Of a stretch of DNA of 64,000 nt, positions 1-12,042 are shown piece by piece (positions within the stretch are counted from its first letter, which is position 1; every line of letters begins with the position of its first letter). Under the pieces are notes generated by a model, which was not told the origin of the DNA, did no database searches, and saw nothing but the letters and a program-made list of their open reading frames with translations. Made by a program: the position numbers and the translations under genes. The DNA comes from Atherix ibis (Eukaryota; Arthropoda; Insecta; Diptera; Athericidae), in assembly GCA_958298945.1 (NCBI GenBank), contig OY282606.1, positions 58,665,920 to 58,729,919 of the forward strand. Direction: 5' to 3'.

Positions 1-814
1 CTTCTAAAGTGTTTGCAATTTTATTTCTCAAATCAGTCTAATATTTTGTCATATAAAGTAGTCTATACCTAAGGTATCCAGAATTGGATTTAATAAATTA
101 TAAATTTTTCATAAATATATTTTAGAGAGATATTATTTGACTAGTTATTGATAACATAACGCTTTTATTTATAAGTTCCATTTTATACACATAAGACATT
201 TATTAATGGTTATTCTGTAGGTTATGTATTATACGTGCATAACCATAAGAATTTAAATGCTAATGCATTGCTCAGTCACAAGTTTCGGTTTTAAAATACC
301 AAACACAGGATAAAGTAGTGAAAATATTAAGTTATTCTTTGTCTTTATATAAGCTTAATCTTCCAAATGTCGATGCATTTTTTCTTGAAATCGCTCAGAA
401 TGTTCTCAATAACGCGTCTTATGCATGTTTTACAATCACTTACCCTCCAAATGAAAAGCCTAAAGATGTTGGATAACAAGATTTTAGTGGCTTGTTGACA
501 CCGTGTTCCAAATCAATTACGCAGCAGTTTGCTATATTGTTGGAATTTTTTATACTGATACGAGTCAGCACAGGTGTTATTCCACAGTTATGTCAAATTG
601 CGTACACATTAATCGAAAAATGTGATTCGTCAATTTTTGGTCAAATTTCGGATACAGTTTCCGCAGTTGCAACTACCAATCATCCAAATTTTGGCACTCA
701 AAAGAGTTTTGGAATTCGCTCTTATATCGGGTGATTTTTTTGCTGTTTGGTTTTTATGATTTTTTTTTTGACAGATCATGTTAAAGTCGAACGACCTGTC
801 AGGAGGTCGAATTT

Positions 815-1120
815 TCGGTGAGTAGGCCTCAGAAATGTTATCGTCAATGGCGCCCGCTATCGCTTGATGATTTTTTTTGGCCAAAAAGTAAGAACTGCAC
901 CTGGTTGGGATGTGGTTTCAACAAAACGATGCTACATGACACACAGCACGTGAAACAATGGACATATCGAGAGATGGTTTTTCGGGAAGTAATTTCGTTG
1001 TTTCCCAACAGAGGACTTAATTGTATTTTTTCACAACCAACTTCACACTTAAGTCGCATAATCATATGGTATGTATGCCACACTTAAGCCGCATCATATG
1101 GTATGTATTCGATTGATTCT
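815..1120 (+). pseudogene. Decayed DDE_3-type transposase core
   Basis: Plus strand: NVIVNGARYR, stop, MIFF/FWPK near 834-885 (compare VTVNGxRYRxMIxxFxWPxL), then GCGFNKTMLHDTQ and TYREMVFREVIS near 910-1000 (compare MWFQQDGATCHTAxxTMxxLRexFxExVIS). It loses frame around the second catalytic Asp. A short 40-nt phrase (CACTTAAG(T/C)CGCAT...ATATGGTATGTAT) is duplicated at 1047-1112. Left end of the element not found. Confidence 0.55.
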
Positions 1121-1228
1121 GCACAGTAGTTTTTGGTTAATACCCTTTTAAGTATGGAAATTGAAAAACCACATTTTCGGCATATTTTACCTTTTTACTA
1201 TATAAAAGATAAAAATGATGTCTAAGCA

Positions 1229-1445
1229 AGAAAAAAATAATCCAATGTGTATGGAGAATATGTATTAAGTGAGCGCCAACGCCAAAATTGGTTTGCAAAA
1301 TTTCGATACGGCAAAAGTGAGCGCCACCTCCAAAATTGGTTCTACCGAGCAACATAAAGATCAATTCTGAAGTGTACTATCATCAGTTGGACAAATTGAA
1401 TGATTCACTTAAAGAAAAAAGGCTATTAAATAAACTATTTCGTGG
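1229..1445 (+). pseudogene. Internally deleted mariner transposase fragment
   Basis: VLSERQRQNWFAKFRYGKSE (about 1266-1320; mariner HTH end QNWFxKFRxG), then a second partial copy HLQNWFYR, running directly into INSEVYYHQLDKLNDSLKEK at about 1357-1420 (a segment that in full mariners lies far downstream, before the second Asp). The linker and first catalytic Asp are thus deleted. The direct repeat AGTGAGCGCCA...AAAATTGGTT (1270 and 1316) marks a small duplication. Confidence 0.65.
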
Positions 1446-1598
1446 TTCAGAAAGCAATTTCGTAATGAAACAAGGCCAATAGTTAAACTATTGGGTTCAT
1501 ACAATAGTTCGGTGAGCATTTATGTTATGTTTCTGAAATGTGAGTTAGCCGCCTAGAGTGTGCGTTTTTTCTGTCATGATGCCTCTACACGTATAATT

Positions 1599-1672
1599 AG
1601 CGAGATACCAGCCGAGATACTCGAAAAAGTAGTTCGAAATTAAACTTCTCGCATGGATCACTTACGTAGCTA
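1599..1672 (+). pseudogene. C-terminal fragment of a DDE_3-type transposase
   Basis: SEIPAEILEKVVRN, stop, TSRMDHLRSY matches the usual end of insect IS630/DDE_3-type transposases (IxEIPxEMLExVxxNWTxRMDHLxRSRG). The Trp is replaced by TAA. It is probably the 3' part of the element whose catalytic core lies at 815-1110. Confidence 0.65.
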
Positions 1673-1713
1673 TAGGGTTATTTTGAAAACGTAGCTATAA
1701 GGTTATTTTGGAA
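1664..1713. repeat. 25-nt tandem duplication
   Basis: ACGTAGCTATAGGGTTATTT... is repeated head to tail (1664-1688, 1689-1713) with one or two changes, at the edge of the transposase C-terminal relic. Confidence 0.8.
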
Positions 1714-3598
1714 TTTTGAAAACCAAACACTTAAAAAATGACCAGTTATTAATTCAATTTTAAACGGCTGCAGATGAAGATCGACAAATCACTTAAATTG
1801 TGTTTTACGTTTGTACTTGCCGACTTTAGTCCCTCGTTCAATCGATTAATTCCCCATTTAAAGCAGTCGTTCATGAATCGCTTTTCAGACTGAATCACTT
1901 ACGCCCGAGCAGCCGCTCGTATTTATATTGCCCGACCGTGTTTCTAATAAATTCCGGAACTCAAACTTCTGGAATACTCTGGAACCGCTCTACTACGAGT
2001 ATAATGTACCAGACCAAACCAGAACCATGTTACGTCGAAACAATAGTATTATAGGAAGAAATCGTTCTGACATCTTCAGGTACTAGCTGTAGTATCCTCA
2101 TCTCGGCTGTCAAATGCTAGTTTTGGTATGTACAGTGTCTTACTTAAGCAGCATTTTATATAAATTTGATAAATATGCTATATGAATTATAGCAGAATAT
2201 GCTTTATGTTGGAACATTGCAACACACATCGTGATTATATTATTATTTACAGAAACTTGCTCATTGCAATTGATGCACTACAAAATATAATGATATCATC
2301 AGAAATTACTGTTTTCTTAACATCTTTAAGTATTCTGTTCTTCTATAAACTATTTATTTCCAAATTTTTGAATAGTGATAATAATTGAAATATATGCAAA
2401 CGATAGAGAAATGATAAATTCTGGAATATTTAGTTATCATTCAATTATGTTCGTGAAATATCATTAAAAAGAATAGAGTTACATGCTAAATTTTTAAATA
2501 TTGTATTTTTCTCCCTTAAAAAGTATAGTTATTATAAAAAGTGAGGTGAAACCAGTTAATATGAATTTTAATAATAAGTTTAATAATTAAATCTGTTAAA
2601 ATTTTACAGAAAAAGAAGTATTAATTAAAAATTGTTTTAGTTATCCGGAAACGAAAGATTCTTAAATTTCTTTTTTGTAGGTGAGTTGACTGTAAAAATA
2701 TATTATATATATAATTAAAGGCACAGTTGCCTATCATTCAACTAATTTTTATTGGAGTTCAAGGGCTGTAAGAAAAATTCTTGTGCAACATGGAATGAAA
2801 ACAGACGGTTAGTTGTGATCAGATTGATGTTTTAATGACGATCGCCCGATACGTCGGGGGTTTTATGGGTTTCATATTTTCGCATAGTCAAAAATTGAAC
2901 TTATAAAATACAATCAAATTATGTATATAAATCCTTTATAAGAATATAATTTTCCAATTATAATTTTTTTTACTAGTGTCAGTGACTACGATATTATTAC
3001 TTAATGCTTATATACTATTCCAACTGAAAGCTAAATATGCTTCCATTGAGAAATGATGTGAGTAAATTTCTTATTATAAGAATAATTCGATGATCCTATT
3101 TAATTGTTTGATCAGAATTTAATCAAAAAAGTAAGTATTCTACATGTTCTGTTTCATGTTTTGAAATGTGAATTTTTATATGGGAAAACAAAAAAAAAAT
3201 TTATGAATGAAAATAATTAAGTAATTTATTGCATTTATTTATAATAATTAATTTAAATAACTTCGACCATTATTTTCAAAATGTGCCCGAAAGCAATATG
3301 TGTATGTACAAATGTAAAATTGCCCCTATTTGAAAGTGATGTCATTGAGTAGCTCTAAGATTTTATTTCGTTTTTTATCTTCAGTTGGCGCTTCAATTGT
3401 CTATCGTTATACTCCATAATCTTAGGTGCCACTGTTGTTAAACTAAGGCGCGATATTCCGAAGTTAGCAAATGTCAGCACCAATTCGAAATCAATTTACA
3501 AAAGTTCGAAATGACTTTATTAAAGTTAGAATATTTAGCAAAATGTATATTAAGTAAATTATTTAATATATTATTTTCAATGATTTGTGATAGTAAGA

Positions 3599-3658
3599 CT
3601 TTATTCTGATTTCATATTTATTGTTGAGAAAAATAATAAAAATGAAATCAGAATAAAG
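3599..3658. repeat. Inverted repeat, 17-bp arms
   Basis: Arms 3599-3615 (CTTTATTCTGATTTCAT) and 3642-3658 are exact reverse complements with a 26-nt A/T spacer. Confidence 0.8.
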
Positions 3659-4273
3659 ACATAGTGCTATACCATCTGTGCCAGGAATATATTTTATTTG
3701 CTTCTAGAATTTTAAAGTTTGTTGCCTCAACCTCTTAATCATTTACTTTCATTAAATCTCTGTTCTTTAAGGAAATAATCCCATAAACAATAAATTGTGG
3801 GCAAATTTAGCTAACTTAACTTGAAAATCTGCCCATTAAAATCAAAACATTTTGATTTTATAAAAACCAAAAACAGAACTGTCACTTTTTGTTTGTAAGT
3901 ATCCTAATACATGATTAAACTACGCTTTTAGCAAGCCAAGCTTATAAATGAATTTTATCAGTTGAAGGCCACAAATAAATGATTGGAGATAAAGAGGATT
4001 CTATATTATCTCCAACTCTTTTTCCTTATTTTCATATATGATTACCTGTCGGTTAATCTATGAATGACACTTGTTTAACTGGAACTGAAAAAGTTTTATT
4101 TTCAGGATGTTTGTTAATAACAACCTCCGTTTGAATGACCACATATTTAATATCACCAAGAACGTTGCAAATTTCATTTTGCGAGAAATATTTAGGTTTC
4201 CTCAAGCGATTTCATTTTGCGTTTCGCTTCTCGTCATAACTGCTTTAAAATAGGGTGTATGTTTTTACCTCTA

Positions 4274-5484
4274 CCAGGTGTATAAGCTTAAAACCATGGG
4301 CACGCCATACTTTTTTTATGAGTTTGACATCTGTCAACATTAATCAGTGCACATTGTCAGAAATTTCGTACAACAACATACATTTTTCCTTTGGTAATCA
4401 TATCTAGTGTGCCAGAAAAAGAGCGTATGCGGGAAGCTCCGCTTTTCTGCTTCAATTTGAAAAAATCGGCTGCCGAATCGCATCGAATGCTTATGGGGAG
4501 GCCTATGGTGACAGTGCTTCATCGGAAACAACGTACCGAGATTGGTTTCGTCGGTTCAAAGACGGCAATTTTGACTTGAGGGACAAGAAGCGTGAAAATC
4601 GGCCTAGGAAGGTTGATGACCATTAATTGTAGGCTCTTTTGGACGAAGACGATACCCAATCGCAAAAAATTTTCGCGGGTGTTACTCAACCAGCCATTTC
4701 TATGCGTCTGCGTGCTATGGGGAAGATTGAAAAGATCGGAAAATGGGTGCCACATGAATTGAACGATTTTGGAGCGATGCCAAAACACATGCGAAATCTT
4801 GCTCGCCAGACCAAAAATAAAGTCGTTCCTGCATCGGATTATGACAGACGATAAAAAGTGAATATATTTCGAGAATCCTAAACGCAAGAAATCGTGGGTT
4901 GATCTCGGCCAACCATCAACATCTTCTCCAAGACAAAATCGCTTCGGACGGAAGACGATGCTGTGCGTTTATGGGATCAGCAGGGTATCATCTACTATGA
5001 GATGTTGAAACCTGGTGAAACTGTCAATGCCTACCGCTACCACCAACAACTGATCAAATTGCATCGTGCTCTGTGTGAAAAAAGGACGGAATATCAACAA
5101 AGACATGACAAGCTGATTTTGCTCCACGACAACGCACCATCGCACACGTCAAAAATGGTCCGAAACTACTTGGAGACACTCAACTGGGAGATGTTACCCC
5201 ACCAGATCTGGCCCCTTCCGACTACCACATGTTTTCGTCGATGGACCACGCGCTCGCTGAGCAGTACTTCAATTCTTACGAAGACGTCCGAAAATGGCTT
5301 GATGAGTGGTTTGCCTCGAAAGAAAAGGAATTTTTTTGGCGTGGTATCCACAAATTTCCCGAGTGATGAGAAAAATGTGTAGCTAGCGAGGGCAAGTACT
5401 TTGAATAAATTTGTTTTTGCTTTCTATGAAAAAGCATGTGTTTTTTTTGACTAAAAAACAGCAGATTTAAGCTTATACACCTGG
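4274..5484 (+). mobile_element. mariner element 1, mauritiana-type, complete ends
   Basis: 1211 bp bounded by TIRs CCAGGTGTATAAGCTTAAA (left) and its exact reverse complement (right, ending 5484). It is flanked by the TA target duplication (4272-4273 and 5485-5486). The TIR start CCAGGTGTA and the transposase (next entry) resemble Mos1 of the mauritiana subfamily. The orientation is opposite to slo. Perfect TIR identity suggests fairly recent insertion, although the transposase is broken. Confidence 0.93.
4391..5366 (+). pseudogene. Broken mauritiana-type mariner transposase
   Basis: Reads PLFCFNLKKSAAESHRML (HTH; Mos1-like) but lacks a clear ATG. A frameshift follows at about 4494 (extra G bases), stops lie near 4622-4632, and another shift is near 4678. 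Then MGKIEKIGKWVPHELND, a TDDKK box (first catalytic Asp at about 4850) whose next Trp is TGA, and after that PSTSSPRQNRFGRKTMLCVY. After another shift IIYYEMLKPGETVNAYRY and LLHDNAPSHT (second Asp) follow. Near 5200 a small deletion changes frame, so the PDLAPSDYH box (third Asp) and the LDEWFASKEKEFFWRGIHK tail are in a different frame. All three DD34D Asp survive. Inactive. Confidence 0.88.
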
Positions 5485-5682
5485 TACATAAAATTATTAT
5501 ATTTGAAAATCTGTTGAAAAAAGAAATACTTGCACCAAAAAATAGAATTTTTCTGCAAACGATACAATGAATTTGTAAGTTCTTTATTCTATCATATATA
5601 TCTATTAATGTTTATTAATAATGACAGTTATTTTATGATTTGGGTTTTTATCTATTGTTATTTATTATATATTACAACTCAC

Positions 5683-5839
5683 CTATTATAACTAGAAGGT
5701 GATACGACATTTTCATTATTTTGTCGATTTACTGTAGGTTTAACTTTGTTAACTTGTTTTGCTGTCGAATTCATATGAAGTGTCGATCCTGTTGTTAGAC
5801 CGTTATTTGGAGCAGGAGGTCGACGATTTCGATTTATTA
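5683..5839 (-). CDS. slo: slo exon: Asn/Ser-rich linker to RCK2
   Basis: 157 nt, acceptor TTTTTTAG, donor AG|GTGAGT, phase 1 in and 2 out. It encodes 51 full residues: INRNRRPPAPNNGLTTGS, LHMNSTAKQVNKVKPTV, NRQNNENVVSPSSYN. It corresponds to Drosophila LLNRNVRRPN...HHMNNTAAAA...KQVNKVKPTVNVSRQ...SPSQYNR (from memory), but the long polyalanine run there is reduced to one Ala here. It is a flexible cytosolic linker. The next exon (toward KYDSTGMFHW and RCK2) is not found left of here, so it lies outside the window. Confidence 0.96.
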
Positions 5840-7625
5840 CTAAAAAACAAAAGAAAATATATTAATTTAATATAGAAATTATTTAAGTTAAATTAATTGA
5901 GTTAGTTTATTTATTAAAATCTATAATAAATGGAATAAAACTATAACTTATTAGACAAAAAATATCTATAATATAATTTAAAAAAAAAAACTATATTTGA
6001 AATCAGGGAAAGAACATACTATTTTATTTAATTTACTGAATTATGTACAATATTTGTGATAAAATAGTATTTTATAAATAGTAATAGTAAAATAGAATTG
6101 GAATTTTTTTATTTGGGAATATTTATAATTTATATTATTTACATTTAGTAAAAAAAGTGGCTAAAATTATAGTGTAGAAAATTTATTAAAAAAAAGATAA
6201 TTGAGTTGAAGTAATATAATACAACAGTTTTTAACTAAAATCTACTACCATTCAAACTTTGCACCGTTAATTATTTTGACAAAAATATTTTTTTGTAGTC
6301 GTAAATTATTATAGCTAAATACGTATTTATAATTTTTTAACAATTTAAAAATCAATAGTACGTTAATTTTTTTACTAGTAATATCAACTAATTGAGATAA
6401 ACTAATTTATTAATTTCCTTCACAAAATAATGTTCATTTTAATTACATACGAATTTTTTTTACTAAATAAACGAAAAACAAGTTTTACCAAAGATATCCT
6501 AAGTAAGTTAATTTTAAGGGTTATTTGAGTTAACATTTAGAATTTAAATTAAATTTTATTTCTAAATATTATGTGTTATATAAGCAAAATGATATACGTG
6601 TAGGGTGTTTAAAATTCGATGTCACCTTGGATGTCTGTTATTTTGTTACTTGATATCGACAATGTGTAATGATTGTAAAAGTATTTTGTGAAAGTAATTT
6701 ATAAATTACTGTGACACAGAAGAAAATACGTGTTTATCGTAAAGTAGATAATTTTGAAGAACATCGTATAGTTTATTATTGACTAAAGCCTAGCTAGCTT
6801 AGAACCAAAGTTGGTCAACTGCCAATTTTGATTGCTGGGGTGCGTGAAAGTGTCGCTAAAATTTCGAAAACCCCCATAAGACATGGCGCGTAAGAATTGA
6901 ATTTTTCTCAAAAGATTGTGTGGAATATTTAGCTTAAATTCAGTAATAAAGCGGGAATTGATAAAAAGTGACGAAGCGCATTTTGACAAGCAATTAGTCA
7001 ATATATAAAATAACTATTTCTGGGGATGTAAAAATCTAGAGACGTATCATTAGTCCGTATTTCTTTAAGGTCAATGCTGGCAATGCTATTGCGGTGGCTT
7101 GTTAGCGATTTAGAGAGATGCAACAGAACCAGTTACTCAGAGGTTATCATTTAAATTGTACTAAATTGTGTGTAATTGATGGAAAATCAATTTAAATTTA
7201 CTCTGTAATCTCATATTTGCTTTTAGTATCTGGGTTACGAGAGCTAATTTCAATGATTTTTGCCTTTTAGTCTCTGGGTTACGACAGCTAATTTCAATGA
7301 TAACACTTTCGGAACACATAAATGAATGTAAATCTTTTTTTTTGGATTAAAAACAAGAGCTTTCTATAGTTACAAAATAAGTATAAGATATTATAGTTGC
7401 ATAAAAATACCAAATTAAAAAAATCACAAAATTCTAAGAGTTAACATATGTCTTTAAGAAAATTACATTCAACGAGTCTTCTACTCAAATCTAGATTATC
7501 TATTAAGTAATGTTCATTTTTAACTAAATATTAGCTTCTATCAAAATAATAAATGGATATGTCACTAATTTATATTTAATTAAATAATCAATATTACTCA
7601 TTGAAATATTATTGCTATTACTTAC
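5840..7625 (-). other. slo: slo intron with a decayed DDE_3-type relic
   Basis: 1.79 kb. The relic occupies about 6590-7150 on the plus strand; both sides are A/T-rich without exon candidates. Near 7220-7300 a phrase CTGGGTTACGA(G/C)AGCTAATTTC occurs twice, 52 nt apart. Confidence 0.7.
6590..7150 (+). pseudogene. Decayed IS630/DDE_3-type transposase fragment
   Basis: Plus-strand pieces: AGVRESVAKISKTPIRHGA near 6838 (compare VRESVxxxPxxSIRRRSQ, the HTH region), ELNFSQKIVWNI near 6895 (compare ELNLSxxTLWRIL) and SDEAHF near 6969 (first catalytic Asp box), followed by a degraded Gln-Asn and FWG stretch. Stops and shifts are frequent and the rest of the catalytic core is lost. It is the same family as the relics at 0.8 and 14.3 kb. 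Confidence 0.65.
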
Positions 7626-7658
7626 AATTTATATCTTCGCGATCCCTTGTTATTTCAC
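7626..7658 (-). CDS. slo: slo exon, 33 nt (GEITRDREDIN)
   Basis: Acceptor AAACTTTCAG, donor AATT|GTAAGT, phase 1 in and out. With its split first codon it reads GEITRDREDIN and the next codon starts T|TA (Leu) in the 5.7-kb exon. Drosophila Slo has ...DITRDREDTNLLNR at this position, from memory. It is strongly charged. It would be skipped without frame loss, though the family match suggests it is usually included. Confidence 0.95.
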
Positions 7659-9507
7659 CTGAAAGTTTGAATATTATTAATATAAAATTCTGACCTATAT
7701 TTAACAAAATCAAAAATATGGAAAACTATATTATACTAAATGAATTAATTCTATATCAAATTCTAAGTAATTAGTTAAGAGATATTTTTATCAAAAATTA
7801 GAATACTTGTTTCAATTTAGAGTACTAAATAATTCTATAATATATAACAATTATTCATGTCGAACAAAATACACAAAATGACAACATTGAATTCTATGTA
7901 ATCGATGATATTGAACAAAATTAAAATAAATTTCAACAACTTATCGAAGGAATAGTATTCAGTAATTTTTGATATGTTTAGTTTTTGTTTGAATAAATAA
8001 TAATATCAAATAGTAATAGTAATAGTTGTATTGTTATTATTATTATGATTATTATTATTAGTAGTAGTAGTAGTAGTAGTAGTAATAATTAGGTGTTTAT
8101 CATAAATATATGCAAAGTAAAATATAATTATTACATTAACATTTAGAATTTTTCATGCTAATAAATTTATAATTCAAACTTCCAACCCGAGATAATTGGA
8201 AAAAAGAACGAAATTAAACATAAATTATCCAATTAAATAATAATGATAATTTTTTAAATAAAAATTATTAAAAGTAGGTAAATTAAAATGATAATAATTG
8301 GAGATTATAAGACCAAACATAAATTTAACATAAAATAAAATATAAAATTTTTGAACATATCTAGGTATGTTCACTAATTATTTTGCTAGTTCGAAATATT
8401 CAAGTTTCAATATACCATAATAGCATTTGTATTTACAGAACATTTTACAATAACTTTTACTCGTATAGTGAGTAATACAATTGGACTTCTAACAATGTAC
8501 GACGGTTTTCGAAATTCAGCATATTATCATTAAAAGAACAACCATTAATCGGAATAATATTTTTAAATAAATCTCTGTACTATTTATGCAATTAGAAAAT
8601 ATATATTTTCCTTAGTTCGACATATTGAAAATATTTTAATATTACTTTGTTAACCGTATACATATATAGAATATATATATGTAGTTATATATATATATAC
8701 AAGAAACAAGCATAGAAAAAGTTGGAAAATTTTACTTGATATAATAACAATCGTTTAAATTCATTTATTTTCTAAAATATGATAAATTGAATTATCTAAA
8801 AGTAAAACTATTTATCCTGTTCTTATTGTTCTTTAATATAAATTAATTTAATATATTTATAATAAAATGTAAAATAAATATAAAATATAAATAATTAATA
8901 TGAAATTAATGAAAAGAAAATTAATATGTAAAGCTTTAAAATAAAATTTTACGGGAAATATAAATATAATAGCTCAATAACAATGGATGGTAAAAGAATA
9001 ATAAATTGGATTCGGTTTTTGTAATGAGAGATATGAATTATGGTATTGTTAAAAATAACAAATAAGGGAATATTAATAGAGTATTTAAAAAAATATGTTA
9101 GTTATACACATAATGTTGTATGTATGAATCATGGATCATGTACGGTTTAAATAACAAATAATACCCCATAAAAATGAAATAATAAATTATTTGTTAGTAA
9201 GTAATATTATTATTATGTATTTATTGGTTAAGACAATATTATGGTTTCCGCCAGCTAATTTTCAATTCAACGAAAATTGATTGAATTTTGCATTTTGAAA
9301 ACTTGCAATTATTTAAATTATGTGCAAATAAAATTTATATGTTTGCATTTTTTTTATTATTTTTTTCTTGTAATTTTCAACTTGTGTTTCTATTAATATT
9401 ATTTATTTTTTTCTATATAATATATATGTATATTAATTTTTTTTTTTTGAATCATAAATAGTTACTAAAAGTTTAACTTCTTAGTTTTTTGTTTATTTTG
9501 CTTTTAC
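7659..9507 (-). other. slo: slo intron
   Basis: 1.85 kb, A/T-rich, with a (TAG)n microsatellite at 8059-8084 and TA repeats near 8655-8700. Nothing else is recognised. Confidence 0.75.
8059..8084. repeat. (TAG)n microsatellite
   Basis: About eight TAG units flanked by TAT/TTA triplets. Likely length-polymorphic. Confidence 0.9.
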
Positions 9508-9582
9508 CCGATGTTATTCCGCGCACATGCACCCTTTTGGGTAGTTCTGGTGGAGTGAATGTGGGTGCAGGATGATGGTCAT
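9508..9582 (-). CDS. slo: slo optional linker exon (DHHPAPTFTPPELPKRVHVR)
   Basis: 75 nt, acceptor TTTTCCAG, donor TCGG|GTAAAA, phase 1 in and out. It encodes DHHPAPTFTPPELPKRVHVR then GITS with split codons at both ends. Insect Slo isoforms carry a near-identical TFTPPELPKRVHVRG block, from memory. It reads in frame after the 30.5-kb exon (giving D-L-D-D-H-H), the 17.9-kb exon or the 13.0-kb microexon, and into the 7.6-kb exon (G|GT = Gly). It is Pro-rich and basic, on the linker to RCK2, and being 3n in length it is skippable. Confidence 0.95.
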
Positions 9583-9937
9583 CTGGAAAACATTGATTTA
9601 ATCAAACCTCAAAACCGTTTTTTGCATTTTATAGTTCATTATGTTTCTCTATTTTCATTATTTTCTTTTATTAAAAATTATAATTAAATTATAATTAAAA
9701 AATAAGTATATCAAGGATAAATAATAAGGATTTTAAAAATTATATATCGGTAAAAAACGAATTTGGCGAATTTCTCAATTTGCTTTTATAGACTTTTTTC
9801 TATACAAACACAGATTTTGTTTTTTTTTTCAATGTATTGCGTTATTTTGAAAATTATTTATTACTTTGACTAAGAACATATTTCATATGCTAATTTATAG
9901 TAACGAAAATTATAAAGAAAAAATGTCCGTTTTAATA

Positions 9938-10014
9938 TAAGTAAAATTAATAAATTATTTGGTATATTCATAAATATGAATACACCATATAAAATAATTT
10001 ATTAATTTTACTTA
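9938..10014. repeat. A/T-rich inverted repeat, 23-bp arms
   Basis: Arms 9938-9960 and 9992-10014 are exact reverse complements. The spacer itself contains the palindrome TATTCATAAATATGAATA, so the whole folds as one hairpin. Confidence 0.75.
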
Positions 10015-11689
10015 TTTTAAAATGGAAATTTATATAATTTATTATATAGATGATATTATTATTAAAATATTTTAGATCTTTAAATAGAAACATTATTAGA
10101 AATAAACAAAAATACATTTTTACGCACTAAATTCGTTTTTTTTTTCTAAAAAAATGTATGAATATCAATTAATAACTTAAAATACATTCAAATACAACCT
10201 CTAAAAAATTAGATTATTTGAGTGCAATTAAAAATTTATGAACTTAATTTACTTAAAATCATCTTATATATTCTCAAATAATACTGTTCTTATTAATCCT
10301 ATTTAACTATTGTATTTTATGCAGTATCAAAAATTCTACTTCTAAAACACTACTTCAATGCACAATTCAAGAATAAAAATTAATCTACTCCAAAGAGCTC
10401 ACCAAAATTTCATATATTATTGTATTTAACTAAGTAAGTGTTTCATATCTAAAATTAATCTAATTGGAAACAATTTTATCTAGTCTATTTTCAAACGAAA
10501 ATTGCATAACAAATTTCGGAGCAAAAGCTTTTAAATTACATGCATTTTTAAAATATAGATAATTTCAATATGTGAAAGCTAAAAGAATTACTAAAGTGGT
10601 GGGACATAAAATGTTTACAAATATTTGAAAAATTGTGTTCGAAAAATATAATTAAAAAGTGTAGGAATAAATTTATGTACAAAAACAAGGAAGCATATTT
10701 ATATTATCATAACTAGCTAAAATGAAAATAATTTTTTTTATTATTGATTTATTTATTGTCTTTATATAATTTATTTATTACTTTAGATTTAATTAAATTA
10801 TTCCTTTTATTATTGTTTATATGCGTAGTTTTATAAAACATTCTAAAAAATATTTCTATTATGTTTGACAAATATCCGTTCTCCTTTTTTAGTGAGGTTT
10901 TTATTATATTGTATGTACCACACATATACATATTTTGGCATCTAGCCAATTATCGAGGACTCAGTACTTATGTATATACAATGCAATTAAATATAACTGT
11001 TAGCAAAATTATGTGCTCCCAATTTGCTCTGCTTGTGTTCAATTTGTACCTTTATTATAAATCAAATTTTTTCTAAACGTTTTCAAAATTGCAATAAGCT
11101 TTTTCTGTTGCTGTACTTTTTTACTATATTATTCGAGTAATATTAATAGATTGCTGTGATATTAAGTGTTTAATAACAAATATTAATCTATTTTTTTAAG
11201 AATACTTATTGTACTGATGATTATTTTAAATAATAAAATTCTTATGCTGTCAGATAATTAAGTTAAAAAAACATTCCATAATAAAAAAAATTAAATAAAT
11301 TCAATCAATATTTATTGTCTCAATGATATATCATTTTCAATTTAGATCAACTAATCAAAGTTTGAAGAAACCATTCATATAAAATAATTTTACTCTATTT
11401 TGGTTTATAATAAATAAAAAGGTTTAATTCTTAAAGAATTTTTAAAAAAAATGCTATTTATGGTTGATTTTATCTAAATAGAAATAATGACTGAATTATA
11501 TGGATTTTTTTCACTGTGTCTTATTTTATTTTAGATATCATAAAATATGGAATTTAAATATTTTATAACTTAATTAACCATTTCTTAACGAATATTTGCA
11601 AAAGTAAAAATTTATTAAGTAATTGATATTATTGTTTCTAATGTCTTTTAGAAGAGTCATAAGCCATTTTGTGGCATCATGACCATGAA

Positions 11690-11960
11690 GCCATTTGGCG
11701 ACCTGCGTAGTCTTGGGTTAGCAGCTTCCTTAAAAAAAACTAGTCGATAGATGATTGGACGAAAAATTCAGAGATTGTTAAATTTTGTGGAGAATAATAA
11801 ATTTTATGAGCTTAAAAAGAGGACTTGAGAAAGGAAGCACCACAATGGAAGGAATCCTACTCAAAAAGAAATTCTGGCATGAAGGACGAGATTGATTGCC
11901 AGACATGAAATCATTGGTTAGTGGGAAACTTTTCTTGTCCACAACTTTGAAAGAAAACAT
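11690..11960 (+). pseudogene. Possible Tc1/Tc3-like transposase fragment
   Basis: A degraded plus-strand reading (IGRKIQRLLNFVENNKFYEL ... HHNGRNPTQKEIL) loosely resembles the second HTH and the GRKxxLT linker of Tc3-type transposases. No catalytic region was found. The resemblance is weak and rests on spacing more than identity. Confidence 0.2.
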
Positions 11961-12042
11961 CCACCGTTGGTCCACTATGTTTTTTTACGCATGCCTGATG
12001 ATGTTAGGTGTGATTTTGTTAGCAGGCAGGGCCAGTTTGGAA

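Larger units (their letters stand above)
1..5682 (-). other. slo: slo intron downstream of the linker exon (partial), mobile-element rich
   Basis: At least 5.7 kb. Contains nested relics at 815-1672, an intact-ended mariner at 4274-5484 and an inverted repeat at 3599-3658. Two less A/T-rich blocks are unidentified (about 1700-2150 and 3270-3520). No RCK2 exon seen. Confidence 0.7.

Noticed and set aside
8059..8084. CRISPR-like or regulatory repeat array
   Set aside because: Only a simple (TAG)n microsatellite in a eukaryotic intron; no spacer structure.
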